Positions 53,321 to 62,200 of a stretch of 64,000 bases of DNA are shown one piece after another. The notes below the pieces were generated by a model. It was not told the origin of the DNA. It ran no database searches and saw only the letters and a list, made by a program, of their open reading frames with translations. The stretch covers positions 124,001 to 188,000 of the forward strand of contig CAIOAN010000012.1 of NCBI GenBank assembly GCA_903855995.1, in the 5' to 3' direction. Source of the stretch: an uncultured Opitutia bacterium. Lineage in GTDB: Bacteria > Verrucomicrobiota > Verrucomicrobiia > Opitutales > UBA953. Positions within the stretch are counted from its first letter, which is position 1. Each line of letters opens with the position of its first letter. Position numbers and translations under genes: made by a program.

Positions 53321-53483
53321 CGGACGCCCTGCGGCGGCCCACCGGCAATAATCCGGCTCCCTCGCTGCACCCATCGATTCAGTCCTCGCTGCTGTCATCG
53401 CCGCAGCCCACTTTTCCTTCCCTTTCCCTCCTTTCCTCGGAACGTTTTCCCCGTTATCCCTGTCCTACCCCTCTTACCACCCC

Positions 53484-54773
53484 ATGACCAAACTGAATCG
53501 TCGTTCGTTCCTCCGAAACTCTTCGCTCGCCGGCCTCGCCCTCGGCTTCCCGTCCATCATTCCGGCCTCTGCGCTGGGCAAGGACGGCACCGTCGCCCCG
53601 AGCAACCGCCTCCAACTCGTGGGCATTGGCCTCAAAGCCCAAGGCGGCGGCGACATGCGCAACCTGATGTCCAAGAAAGGCGTCCAAGTCATCGCCGTGT
53701 GCGACGTCGATAAGCGCGTGCTCGCCTCTTCTTCTGAAGCCGTCGTCAAGAAAGGGATGGCCGCCCCGAAGCAATACGTCGACTTCCGCGAATTGCTCGC
53801 GAAGGAAAAGCCTGACGCCGCCGTCATGGGCCTGCCGGATCACTGGCACTCCGTCATCAGCTGCGCCACGCTGCGTGCCGGCATTGATGTCTACGGCGAA
53901 AAGCCCCTCGCGAAGACTTTCGCCGAAGGTCGTAAGATCGTCGACACGGTGAAAGAAAACGGCCGCGTCTGGCAGACGGGCATGTGGCAGCGCTCCACCC
54001 CGAATTTCCGCAAGGCGGTCGAACTCGTTCGCAACGGCGCCCTTGGTAAGATCCTCCACGTCGAAGCCGGCACCAACGCCAACACCCACAAGATGCCCGA
54101 CGCGCCCGCGCCCGGCGAGAAGCCGCCCGTCGAAGTAGATTACGATCTCTGGGTCGGCCCCTCCGCCTGGATGGAATACGACCCGCGCGTCTTCCACTTC
54201 CACTGGCGCTGGAACCTCAACTTCGGCGGCGGCATGGTCCTCGACTGGGTCTGCCACCACGGCGATATCGCTGCGTGGGCGATCGGCAAAGACGCTGAAT
54301 TTCCGGTGGCCATCGAAGGCACGGGCACGATGCGCGAAGCCCCGTGGAACACCCACAAGGATTACCGCTACACCCTCACCTACGCCGACGGCATGCAGCT
54401 CACCGTCACCAGCGAGTTCGAGGGCGTGAAGTTCACGGGCGAGAAAGGCACGATGTATGTCCGTCGTGGCAGCCAGACCACCTCCGAGAAGGGCTTGTTC
54501 GAAAAGGACCTCGGCCCGGATGCCTGGCGCTGCCCCGGTACCACCGATCACTTCCAGGAGTTCGTCGATTGCTGCCAGTCGCGACGCAAGCCGGTCTCGC
54601 ACGCGCTCGCCGCGCACCACGCGACCGCGATCGGTCACCTCGGCAACGCCGCGATTTTCACCGGACGTAAGCTCAAGTTCGACGGCGCGGCGGGTAAGTT
54701 CATCGACGACGACACCGCCACGGCGATGCTCTCGCGCGAACTGCGCAAGCCCTGGTCGACGGACCATATCTGA
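53484..54773 (+). CDS. Tat-exported Gfo/Idh/MocA family oxidoreductase
   Basis: 429 residues. Twin-arginine signal NRRSFLRNSSLAGLALGF, then a Rossmann NAD(P) domain (QLVGIGLKAQGGGDM, VIAVCDVDKR) with the family's catalytic EKPLAKT Lys and LPDHWHSV, and the substrate domain with NFGGGMVLDWVCHHGDIAAWAIGK. Such exported proteins in this phylum are thought to be 3-dehydrogenases of sugars or glycosides with bound cofactor. Divergent from ThuA-like. The start codon follows CTTACCACCCC with no Shine-Dalgarno. Confidence 0.93.
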   Translation: MTKLNRRSFLRNSSLAGLALGFPSIIPASALGKDGTVAPSNRLQLVGIGLKAQGGGDMRNLMSKKGVQVIAVCDVDKRVLASSSEAVVKKGMAAPKQYVDFRELLAKEKPDAAVMGLPDHWHSVISCATLRAGIDVYGEKPLAKTFAEGRKIVDTVKENGRVWQTGMWQRSTPNFRKAVELVRNGALGKILHVEAGTNANTHKMPDAPAPGEKPPVEVDYDLWVGPSAWMEYDPRVFHFHWRWNLNFGGGMVLDWVCHHGDIAAWAIGKDAEFPVAIEGTGTMREAPWNTHKDYRYTLTYADGMQLTVTSEFEGVKFTGEKGTMYVRRGSQTTSEKGLFEKDLGPDAWRCPGTTDHFQEFVDCCQSRRKPVSHALAAHHATAIGHLGNAAIFTGRKLKFDGAAGKFIDDDTATAMLSRELRKPWSTDHI

Positions 54774-54811
54774 GCGCGGCGCTACGCGCCGCGAGGGCCA
54801 CGTGGAATGCA

Positions 54812-54842
54812 AAAGGGCGCCTGCGGGCGCCCTTTTTATTTA
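54812..54842 (+). terminator. Intrinsic terminator of the Gfo/Idh/MocA gene, abutting a repeat
   Basis: Stem AAAGGGCGCC / GGCGCCCTTT with a short TGCG loop and TTTTTATTT, which continues directly into AGGTAGAGCGGGCTC of repeat cluster J. It lies about 38 bases after the stop codon. Confidence 0.88.
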
Positions 54843-54932
54843 GGTAGAGCGGGCTCTCCGAGCCCGCCGATGAGCCGATTGAGACTCGTAGGTCTGTCCG
54901 CGAAGGGACGGCGCGGAGAGCCGTACCTACCC
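54842..54932. repeat. Palindromic-repeat cluster J
   Basis: Element 1 (54842-54868): AGGTAGAGCGGGCTC-TCC-GAGCCCGC. Element 2 (54905-54932): GGGACGGCGC-GGA-GAGCCGTACCTACCC, preceded by GTCCGCGAAGGGAC, a variant of the GTCCGCGAACGGAC linker. Between them the sequence GAGACTCGTAGGTCT is unassigned. Confidence 0.82.
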
Positions 54933-54965
54933 AAGGCATGGCAGCGAGACCCCCGCTGTCTTTTC

Positions 54966-54997
54966 TCTATACTCCATACTCGATACTCCATACTCTC
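54966..54997. repeat. CATACTC tandem heptads upstream of the 55009 gene
   Basis: Four and a half copies of a 7-base unit: TATACTC, CATACTC, GATACTC, CATACTC, ending just 12 bases before the next ATG. The same words occur inverted on either side of cluster H about 2.6 kb away. Confidence 0.75.
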
Positions 54998-55008
54998 ACC
55001 TCGATCCG

Positions 55009-56079
55009 ATGCCCCTTCGCCGCTCCGCGCAAATCGCCGTCGTCCTTGGTCTCATGGCCGTGGGCGTCTGGGTTGTGCGTGGCAAGAAATGGGAAGCACT
55101 CCGCCATCCAGCGGAAGTCGCGGCGAGGGCTGCGCCGGCGGTCAAGCCGCGTTCGGCAGCCGAGATCATTCCTCAGCTAAAAGATCCGCCCAAGCGCACG
55201 GGCATCACGATTAAAGATTTACTGGAAGGGAAAGTTCCTCAACTCAGCCAGATGGAGGTCGATGCCTTCCTGAAGAATCAAGGCCGAACGCCGGCCCATC
55301 TGCTCGTTGCCGCCCGCCTGCTCCACGATCTCAAATATGCCCGGGAAGCCGCGGCGATGGATCCGACGAATCCACTACCTCAGCTCGAACTCGCCCTGAG
55401 AGGCGAGACCCCTGAGGAGAAGGCCAGCGCCATCGCTGCCTTTCGCAAGGTAGCGCCAGACAACTCCATGGGCGATTACCTCGCGGCCCATCAAGCCTTC
55501 GCGGCTGGCGACGCGGGTGCAGCCGGAGCGGCGCTTCTGCAGTCCTTGGACAACCCCCTCTTCGCCGTCTACTCGCAACAACTCATCGCCGGCTCCGAAC
55601 AGGCCTACCTCGAGGCCGGCTACGAACCCGAGGCGGCCGCGGGCGCAGCGCTGTTCTCCCTGACCCTCCCACACTTGACGCTGATTACGGAGGTCTCAAA
55701 GAACCTCCTATCCCTGCAGCAGGAATTCATCCGTTCGGCCGATTTCGATGCCGCCGAGCCCACCGTCATCATCGGGCTCACCCTCGGCCAGCGCATCCAG
55801 GACCAAGGCCCTTACCTGATTGACCAGCTGGTGGGCATCAGCATCGAGCGCCAGTTCCTCCAGCAGCTTGATCCGCTCACGGCGGCGGGACCCGGCGGCC
55901 AGACCGCCGGAGAACGCCTTGATGCCTTGAACGCCATGCAGTCGGAGATTCGGACCCTGGCCGGGTCCTTTGGCCCGGAGTTCGGTCAGCTGTCGCCAGC
56001 GATTCAGTCCCAGTATTTCGCTAAAATGAAAAATGACGGCGAACTGGCGGCCTTACGCTGGCTCCAGACGCAGAGGTAG
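55009..56079 (+). CDS. Membrane-anchored hypothetical protein, possibly TPR-like
   Basis: 356 residues. One N-terminal membrane anchor (AQIAVVLGLMAVGVWVV, about residues 7-23), then an Ala-rich linker and a helical domain with loosely TPR-like periodicity ([65 protein letters not shown]). No catalytic motif and no family I recognise. The TAG stop sits in GAGGTAGCC, resembling a repeat edge. It stands alone between two repeat clusters. Confidence 0.7.
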   Translation: MPLRRSAQIAVVLGLMAVGVWVVRGKKWEALRHPAEVAARAAPAVKPRSAAEIIPQLKDPPKRTGITIKDLLEGKVPQLSQMEVDAFLKNQGRTPAHLLVAARLLHDLKYAREAAAMDPTNPLPQLELALRGETPEEKASAIAAFRKVAPDNSMGDYLAAHQAFAAGDAGAAGAALLQSLDNPLFAVYSQQLIAGSEQAYLEAGYEPEAAAGAALFSLTLPHLTLITEVSKNLLSLQQEFIRSADFDAAEPTVIIGLTLGQRIQDQGPYLIDQLVGISIERQFLQQLDPLTAAGPGGQTAGERLDALNAMQSEIRTLAGSFGPEFGQLSPAIQSQYFAKMKNDGELAALRWLQTQR

Positions 56080-56095
56080 CCTGCCTCAAGGCAAT

Positions 56096-56224
56096 CCTAG
56101 GTCAGCACGCAGTGCTGACCCTACCCAAGGCAAGTTCCCGCCCCTGATTTTTCACTTCGGACGGCTCGGAGAGCCATCTCTACCTCCCGATACAGGCGGA
56201 TGCGATGTGATCGCATCCCTACCC
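56096..56224. repeat. Palindromic-repeat cluster K (three different families in a row)
   Basis: Element 1 (56096-56126): CCTAGGTCAGCAC-GCA-GTGCTGACCCTACCC, identical over 30 bases to 28691-28720. Element 2 (56158-56185): GGACGGCTC-GGA-GAGCCATCTCTACCT, with two decayed bases. Element 3 (56197-56224): GGATGCGAT-GTG-ATCGCATCCCTACCC. The last is joined to the ahcY terminator. Confidence 0.88.
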
Positions 56225-56254
56225 AAACAAAGAGGGCGCCCGCAGGCGCCCTCT
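56225..56254 (-). terminator. Intrinsic terminator of metK-ahcY, abutting a repeat
   Basis: On the minus strand: stem AGAGGGCGCC / GGCGCCCTCT with a TGCG loop, then TTGTTTGGGTAGGGATGCG, so the T-tract runs directly into repeat element 3 of cluster K. About 62 bases lie between the ahcY stop and the stem. Confidence 0.88.
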
Positions 56255-56316
56255 TGATTTCCCCGCGTCAATGTGTCCCCCTGCCCACGTGAACCTCGCG
56301 GCGTTTCACGCCGCGC

Positions 56317-57756
56317 TTAATAACGATAACTATCGGGCTTGAACGGACCAGACTGCTTCACGCCGATGTAGGCGGCCTGCTCCTTCGAGAGCTTGGTCAG
56401 CTTGGCGCCGAGCTTGCCGAGGTGGAGACGGGCGACTTCTTCGTCGAGGTGCTTCGGGAGGACGACGACGCCGGGCTTGGCCTGCGCACGCGTTTCCCAG
56501 AGATGCAGCTGAGCGAGGACCTGATTAGTAAACGAGGTCGACATCACGTAGCTCGGGTGGCCGGTAGCGCAACCAAGGTTCACCAGGCGACCTTCAGCGA
56601 GCATGTAGAGCTGGCGACCATCCTTGAGCGTGTAGCGGTCGACCTGCGGCTTGATCGTGTCCTTCTTCGCGGCCTTACAATTATTGAGACGCGTGACCTG
56701 GATTTCGTTGTCGAAGTGACCGATGTTACAGACGATGGCCTGATCCTTCATCTTGAGCAGGTGCTCGAGGGTGATGATGTCCTTATTGCCCGTGGCGGTG
56801 ACGTAGATGTCGGCCTTGCCGAGGGTGTCCTCGACGGTCACGACGCGGTAACCTTCCATCGCGGCTTGGAGCGCGCAGATCGGATCGATTTCGGCGATCT
56901 GCACCGTGGCACCGAGGCCACGGAGAGATTGGGCCGAGCCCTTGCCGACATCGCCGTAGCCGACGACTAAGGCGACCTTGCCGGCGACCATGACGTCGGT
57001 CGCACGCTTGATGCCATCGACGAGGGATTCACGGCAGCCGTAGAGATTGTCGAACTTCGACTTCGTGGCGGTATCGTTGACGTTGACCGTGGGCACGAGA
57101 AGGGAGCCCTCCTCGAGCATACGATAGAGACGCTTCACGCCGGTGGTAGTCTCTTCCGAGACACCCTTCCAGCTCTTCACAACCTTATGCCAGTGGCCGG
57201 GCTTTTCCTTGGCGACCTTCTTGAGCAGATTCTTGATGATCTGCTCTTCTTCGGATTCCGACGAAGACCAGGCCCACTTCGAACCGTTCTCCAGTTCGTA
57301 ACCCTTGTGGATCAGGAGCGTGGCGTCGCCACCGTCGTCGACGATCAGCTCAGGGCCGTCGCCATTGGGCCAAGTGAGCGCACGCATCGTGCACTCCCAA
57401 TACTCAACAAGGTTCTCACCCTTCCAGGCGAAGACCGGGATGCCGGCCTTCGCGATCGCGGCGGCGGCGTGGTCCTGCGTGGAGAAAATATTACAGGACG
57501 CCCAGCGCACGTCGGCGCCGAGGTCGACGAGCGTCTCAATGAGGACGGCAGTCTGGATTGTCATGTGCAGCGAGCCGGCGATGCGCACGCCCTTGAGGGG
57601 CTTGCGTTTGCCATGCTTGGCGCGCAGGGCCATGAGGCCGGGCATCTCGTGCTCGGCAACTTGGAGTTCCTTGCGGCCCCATTCGGCGAGGCTGAGATCG
57701 GCGACTTTGAAATCGGCCCCTTTCTGGGAGGCGCGAGCGGTTTTCTTGGGAGGCAT
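56317..57756 (-). CDS. ahcY: Adenosylhomocysteinase (S-adenosylhomocysteine hydrolase)
   Basis: 479 residues from [11 protein letters not shown]; 18 upstream codons are rejected. It splits S-adenosylhomocysteine into adenosine and homocysteine using bound NAD. Motifs: [74 protein letters not shown] (NAD site), [35 protein letters not shown] and the C-terminal KPDSYRY tail that reaches the neighbouring subunit. It starts 13 bases after metK, joining SAM synthesis to SAH clearance in one operon. Confidence 0.97.
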   Translation of the reverse strand: MPPKKTARASQKGADFKVADLSLAEWGRKELQVAEHEMPGLMALRAKHGKRKPLKGVRIAGSLHMTIQTAVLIETLVDLGADVRWASCNIFSTQDHAAAAIAKAGIPVFAWKGENLVEYWECTMRALTWPNGDGPELIVDDGGDATLLIHKGYELENGSKWAWSSSESEEEQIIKNLLKKVAKEKPGHWHKVVKSWKGVSEETTTGVKRLYRMLEEGSLLVPTVNVNDTATKSKFDNLYGCRESLVDGIKRATDVMVAGKVALVVGYGDVGKGSAQSLRGLGATVQIAEIDPICALQAAMEGYRVVTVEDTLGKADIYVTATGNKDIITLEHLLKMKDQAIVCNIGHFDNEIQVTRLNNCKAAKKDTIKPQVDRYTLKDGRQLYMLAEGRLVNLGCATGHPSYVMSTSFTNQVLAQLHLWETRAQAKPGVVVLPKHLDEEVARLHLGKLGAKLTKLSKEQAAYIGVKQSGPFKPDSYRY

Positions 57757-57769
57757 GAGGGTGGGGAAA

Positions 57770-58960
57770 TTAGCGAACGTTGCGGTTGATCGCCTTGACG
57801 AAGGCCTCAATCTTCGAGGTGACTTCCCAAGGCAGGCCCTTCTTGCCGAAGTGGCCGTAGTGGGTCGACGCGCGGTAGATCGGCCGACGCAGGTCGAGCT
57901 GGCGGATGATCTCGGCCGGATTGAAAAGGAAGATGTGCTTCACGGCGGCGAGGATCACCGCATCGTCGACGGCGCCCGTGCCGAAAGTGTCGAGGTGGAT
58001 GCTGGTCGGTTCAGGGTGGCCGATAGCGTAGGCGACTTGGAGTTCGCAGCGCTCGGCGGCACCGGAAGCAACGATGTGCTTAGCGACCCAGCGGGCCATG
58101 TAGGCAGCCGAACGATCGACCTTGGTCGGATCTTTGCCGGAGAAAGCGCCACCACCGTGACGGCCCATGCCTCCGTACGAGTCGACGATGATTTTACGGC
58201 CGGTGAGGCCGCAATCGCCCTGAGGACCACCGACCACGAAGCGGCCGGTGGGGTTGATCAGGTACTCGGTCTTCTTGCTGACAAGGGCCTTCGGGAGGAC
58301 CTTGCGGATAACCTGCTCGATGCAGAACTTCTCGATGTGGCGGTGAGAGACGTCAGCCGTGTGCTGGGTCGAGATGACCACGTTCTCAATGGCGACGGGG
58401 ACGCCGTCTTCATAGCGCACGGCGACCTGGGACTTGCAATCAGGGCGAATCCATTCGGTACCCTTGGCACCGGACTTGCGAATGCGGGCCAGCTCGCGGT
58501 TGAGGCGATGGGCGAACATCACTGGGGCCGGCATCAGCTCCGGGGTCTCCATGGTGGCGTAACCGAACATGATGCCTTGGTCGCCGGCGCCCATCTTGGC
58601 GTGCTTCTTGCCTTCGGCCTTACGCTCATCGACGCCTTGGGCGATATCCGGGGACTGCTTCGTGAGCAGGTTGGTGATGAAAACCTTGTCGGCGTGGAAG
58701 ACGTCGTCGTCGTTCACGTAGCCGATGTCGCGGATTGCGGCGCGCACGACCTCCTCGAAGTTAACCTTCGCCTTGGTCGTCAGTTCGCCGGCGATGACGA
58801 CGTGGTCGCTCTTGACTAGGGTCTCGCAAGCAACGCGGGAGAACCGGTCCTGGGCGAAGCAGGCGTCGAGGACGGAGTCCGAGATGCTATCGGCGACTTT
58901 GTCCGGGTGGCCCTCGCCGACGGATTCGGACGAGAAGGTGTAGGAGTCATGACTTGCCAT
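57770..58960 (-). CDS. metK: S-adenosylmethionine synthase
   Basis: 396 residues from MASHDSYTF. It makes SAM from methionine and ATP. Motifs: [31 protein letters not shown] (ATP site), [80 protein letters not shown], and a C-terminal [14 protein letters not shown]. First gene of the metK-ahcY operon. I see no SAH- or SAM-riboswitch fold in the ~80 bases before the ATG, but a short inverted repeat is present. Confidence 0.97.
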   Translation of the reverse strand: MASHDSYTFSSESVGEGHPDKVADSISDSVLDACFAQDRFSRVACETLVKSDHVVIAGELTTKAKVNFEEVVRAAIRDIGYVNDDDVFHADKVFITNLLTKQSPDIAQGVDERKAEGKKHAKMGAGDQGIMFGYATMETPELMPAPVMFAHRLNRELARIRKSGAKGTEWIRPDCKSQVAVRYEDGVPVAIENVVISTQHTADVSHRHIEKFCIEQVIRKVLPKALVSKKTEYLINPTGRFVVGGPQGDCGLTGRKIIVDSYGGMGRHGGGAFSGKDPTKVDRSAAYMARWVAKHIVASGAAERCELQVAYAIGHPEPTSIHLDTFGTGAVDDAVILAAVKHIFLFNPAEIIRQLDLRRPIYRASTHYGHFGKKGLPWEVTSKIEAFVKAINRNVR

Positions 58961-59012
58961 AAGGCTCACGAATCAAAGGGGTAAGCCGCCTTTAAGCAAG
59001 TTTGTATCCATG

Positions 59013-59030
59013 TATCAAGATAGGATGATA
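59013..59030. promoter_or_regulatory. Inverted repeat upstream of metK-ahcY
   Basis: TATCA and TGATA arms separated by eight bases, within an AT-rich patch 53-70 bases before the metK ATG (TGTATCAAGATAGGATGATATGTC). It may be an operator or simply part of the promoter; the arms are only five bases. Confidence 0.3.
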
Positions 59031-59063
59031 TGTCATATGGGCCCAAAAGCAGAGCTCTAGGCA

Positions 59064-59186
59064 ACGGCGGGGTCTCCGAGCCCGCTGTGGCCTAGATTGC
59101 GATTCGCACCCCGGTCCGCGAACGGACGGCTCGGAGAGCCGTCCCTACCTAGACACAGGCGGATGCGATGTCATCGCATCCCTACC
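59064..59186. repeat. Palindromic-repeat cluster L
   Basis: Element 1 (59064-59086): decayed CGGCGGGGTCTCCGAGCCCGC. Element 2 (59112-59150): linker GGTCCGCGAACGGAC fused to GGACGGCTC-GGA-GAGCCGTCCCTACCT. Element 3 (59159-59186): GGATGCGAT-GTC-ATCGCATCCCTACC, a 20-base stem-loop with no mismatch. No gene is visible between 58961 and 59236. Confidence 0.87.
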
Positions 59187-59216
59187 TAAACAAAAAGGGC
59201 GCCCGTAGGCGCCCTT
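59187..59216 (-). terminator. Intrinsic terminator of the 59237 gene, abutting a repeat
   Basis: On the minus strand: stem AAGGGCGCC / GGCGCCCTT with loop TACG, then TTTTTGTTTAGGTAGGGATGCG; the T-tract passes directly into repeat element 3 of cluster L. It lies about 20 bases beyond the stop codon. Confidence 0.9.
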
Positions 59217-59236
59217 GGTTTCCGGCTGCGCCCGCC

Positions 59237-62200
59237 TTAGCCTCCGATTGCCTTCAGCGTACAGAGGTAGTCAATGAGCGAGGTGAGTTCTTCGACCGTG
59301 AGGCCGGCAGCGAGGCCTTCCGGCATCATTGACTGCGGGAGGTGCTTCTCTTCCTTCACGTTGGCGCGCTTCACCTTAGTGACCTGGCCGGCGATGTTAC
59401 GCAGGGTGATTTCACCATCGGCTTCACCGCTCACAAAACCGATCTGCGAGGAGCCATCCTTCATATCGAACTGGAAGGTCTGGAAGCCCTGGGCAACGAC
59501 CTTGCTCGGGTAAAGCACGGACTCGACGAGGTATTCGCGCGGAAACTTCACGCCGACGGAGCCGAGGTATGGGCCCTTCTGCTCGGCCGTGAGGGAAATC
59601 GCGTGGCAGGCGACACAGCCCTGCTTCGTGAAGAGGTTCTGCCCCTGCTTGACGTTACCGTGTCCCTTAAGCACGGCGGCGGAAACATCTGCGAGCTCAA
59701 GCTGGGCGATCTTCTTACCCTTGCGGGCGAGCGCCTTCTTGCCGGCCTCGAGCGCGGCCTTGGCGGCGTTATTCTGGAGGGCGTTGTCGCCCTTCATGCC
59801 GGCCTCGAGCTGCTTGTCGAAACCCGTCAGGCTGAGATCCGTGATGGCGTAGAAGAAGCCGAGGTCGCGAGGGTTCTTGTTCACGAGGTTCTGCACCTGC
59901 TTCTTCTGGTCCGGCTTCGACAGCGGGCTATTGAGCACATTGAAGAGCGCCTTCCAGAGGATGGTCGAGGTCGCGTCATCGGCGCCGTCGGCCAGGGCGC
60001 GGAGCTTGCCGACCTGCTTGAAGCGTTCGGAATCATAGACGAACTCGTTCACCAGCTGGATGGCCTCGCCAGGGGCGGAAGCATCCTTGGCCCAAGCGCC
60101 GAGAATCTTCAGGCGGTTCGGGAAATACGGGTCACCTTTGTCCCCTTGGGCGATGTCGATCACATGGAGTGCCTTGAAGCATTCAATCCTCTCGGACCAC
60201 GGGCGCTTGGCTTGGAGGGCGGCGTCGGTGAGCAGGATGACGTCGGAAGGCAGCAGGTTCTTGGAGAACAGCGCGAGGCGCAGCAAATCGATGCCTTCGA
60301 GTTTCAGCGAGGAGACCGCAATACGGTTTTTGGCGATGACCTCGAGCGAGGCTAGGCGCGCCTTCTGCGGCAACTGGGGATAAGCGGCCTCAATGGCTTT
60401 GTGGATGCGCGGGGTCGCCGACCATTCGACCGGCTCGAAATACGGTCCGCGGTCGTCGGGGCGGGTGCTCCACCAATCCTTGTAGTTCCAGGGCTTCTCC
60501 ACGTGGTAGAGGCGGGCGAGGGCGCCAACGGCGCCGACGCGGGTGCCATCATCCGCTTCCTGCGAGAGGGCGATCACACCAGCGACAGCGGCATCCGTAT
60601 GTAGCTCCTGGAGCACGCGGAAAGCGATGTAGCGCTTGGCTGGGTCGGCGGCGGCGGCCAAAGCGGCACGCTCGTTACCCAGGCGAATGAGGGCGTTAAT
60701 CGCCGTGTGCGGCAGACGATAGTGCTCGCCGTCCTTTAATTTGGATTCGTCGATGGACCAGGTTGAAGCGGCGTCGATAATAGCAGTGGAGGCGTCCTTG
60801 GCGCCGAGGCGCTGGAGGCCCACGACGGCTTGGAGTCGGACGCGAGGGTTGGCATCCTTCAAGGCGTCGACGTAAAGCTGCACCGGCACGCCTTCAAGCT
60901 CCTTGAGGCGATCCGTCATCGCACGCAGGGTGAACTCGCGGACCGCATCATCCTTGGAGAGGGCAACGAGGCCGGCGGTCGCATCCTTGCCCAGCATCTG
61001 CTTGTAAGTGAAGATCGCGGCGACACGGGAGTAGAGATGCCGCTTAGCGTCCTGCGCCAGAGCCAATACGCCCGCAGCCAGAGGGGTCTTCTTAAGATCA
61101 ATAAGACGGCGGGAAGCCTCGAGGCGCTGTACGGTGGAGTCGGAGCCGAGTAGTTGCACGAGCTCTTCGTCTGAGACCTTCGTCACGTCGACATATTTAG
61201 CGCGGGTGGTGCCCACGGGCTCAATCAGCTGAATCTGGCCGACCTGCTTGCCCGCTCCTTGATAACTGAAAACGCCATCACGCCAGTCGGCGAGGTAGAG
61301 ACGGGAATTGCCGTCGACGTCGAGGTCGGTCGGCTTTTTGACGTCCTGGAAAATATCTTGGGTGATCGTGAAACTGGCCTCAAAGGGGGACAGCTTGTGT
61401 GCGTAGAGTTTATTGGTCGTCCAGTCGCACGAGAACAAGGTGTCATTCCAATTCTTAGGGAAGCCGGGTTCGCTCAGGTAAAGCACCCCGGTACCGGCGC
61501 CGCCACCGTAGTCGGCGAGGGGCGGGGCCAGCTCATCGATGAAGCCTTTATACAAGCGGGGGTAGCCAGGATTAGAGAGGGAAGTGTAATGGAGAAAACG
61601 CGTATTCCAGCCCTTGCCGTCATTGGTGTTATCGCGGGAGAACATGTCGAGCGTCGGGGTAATCCCGATATCGACGATATTACGGGTCATCACCGTGTAA
61701 GTTTCCAACTCGGAGCCATCGGGGCGCACCCGGAGAACACCGCCGCCCTGCAGGGTGACGCGCGAACCATCGCGACTCTTGGCGCCGTCCATATCCTTTA
61801 GGATGCCAGCACCGAAATCGCCAACGGCGATATAGAGCCAGCCATCGATACCCATGCGACAGGCGTTGGTCGTATGATCGGCGCCGCGGGGGTGCTCGAT
61901 ACCGCCGCCCAAACCTTCGACGAGAAGAATCTTCTCATCGGCTTGGCCCGTGCCCTTCGTGTCGCGGAAGGCGGTGAGGAATGGAGGGTGGATGAGGTAA
62001 AAGACGCCGCCGACGAAATGGCCGCCGCGGGGGCTGTCGACCTTGAGGAACTCCGTGACGGAATCCGCTACGCCCGTGCCCTTTGTGTCGCGGGCAAGCA
62101 GAATCCGGCCCATGCCCGGAATGTGTCCGAGCGAGCCGTTCTTATCGGACGAAATATAGAGATCGCCGTTGCCGGCCGCCGAGAGCGCCGTCGGGTAGAG

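Noticed and set aside
53454-54812. 452-codon minus-strand open frame opposite the Gfo/Idh/MocA gene
   Set aside because: Antisense shadow; the + strand protein has a Tat signal and complete family motifs.
57305-58819. 504-codon + strand open frame opposite ahcY and metK
   Set aside because: It mirrors two certain genes on the other strand; long antisense frames are expected in GC-rich DNA with this codon use.
58961-59040. SAM or SAH riboswitch before metK
   Set aside because: The ~80-base leader lacks the GC-rich paired helices of the known SAH and SAM-II folds; only a 5-bp inverted repeat is seen.
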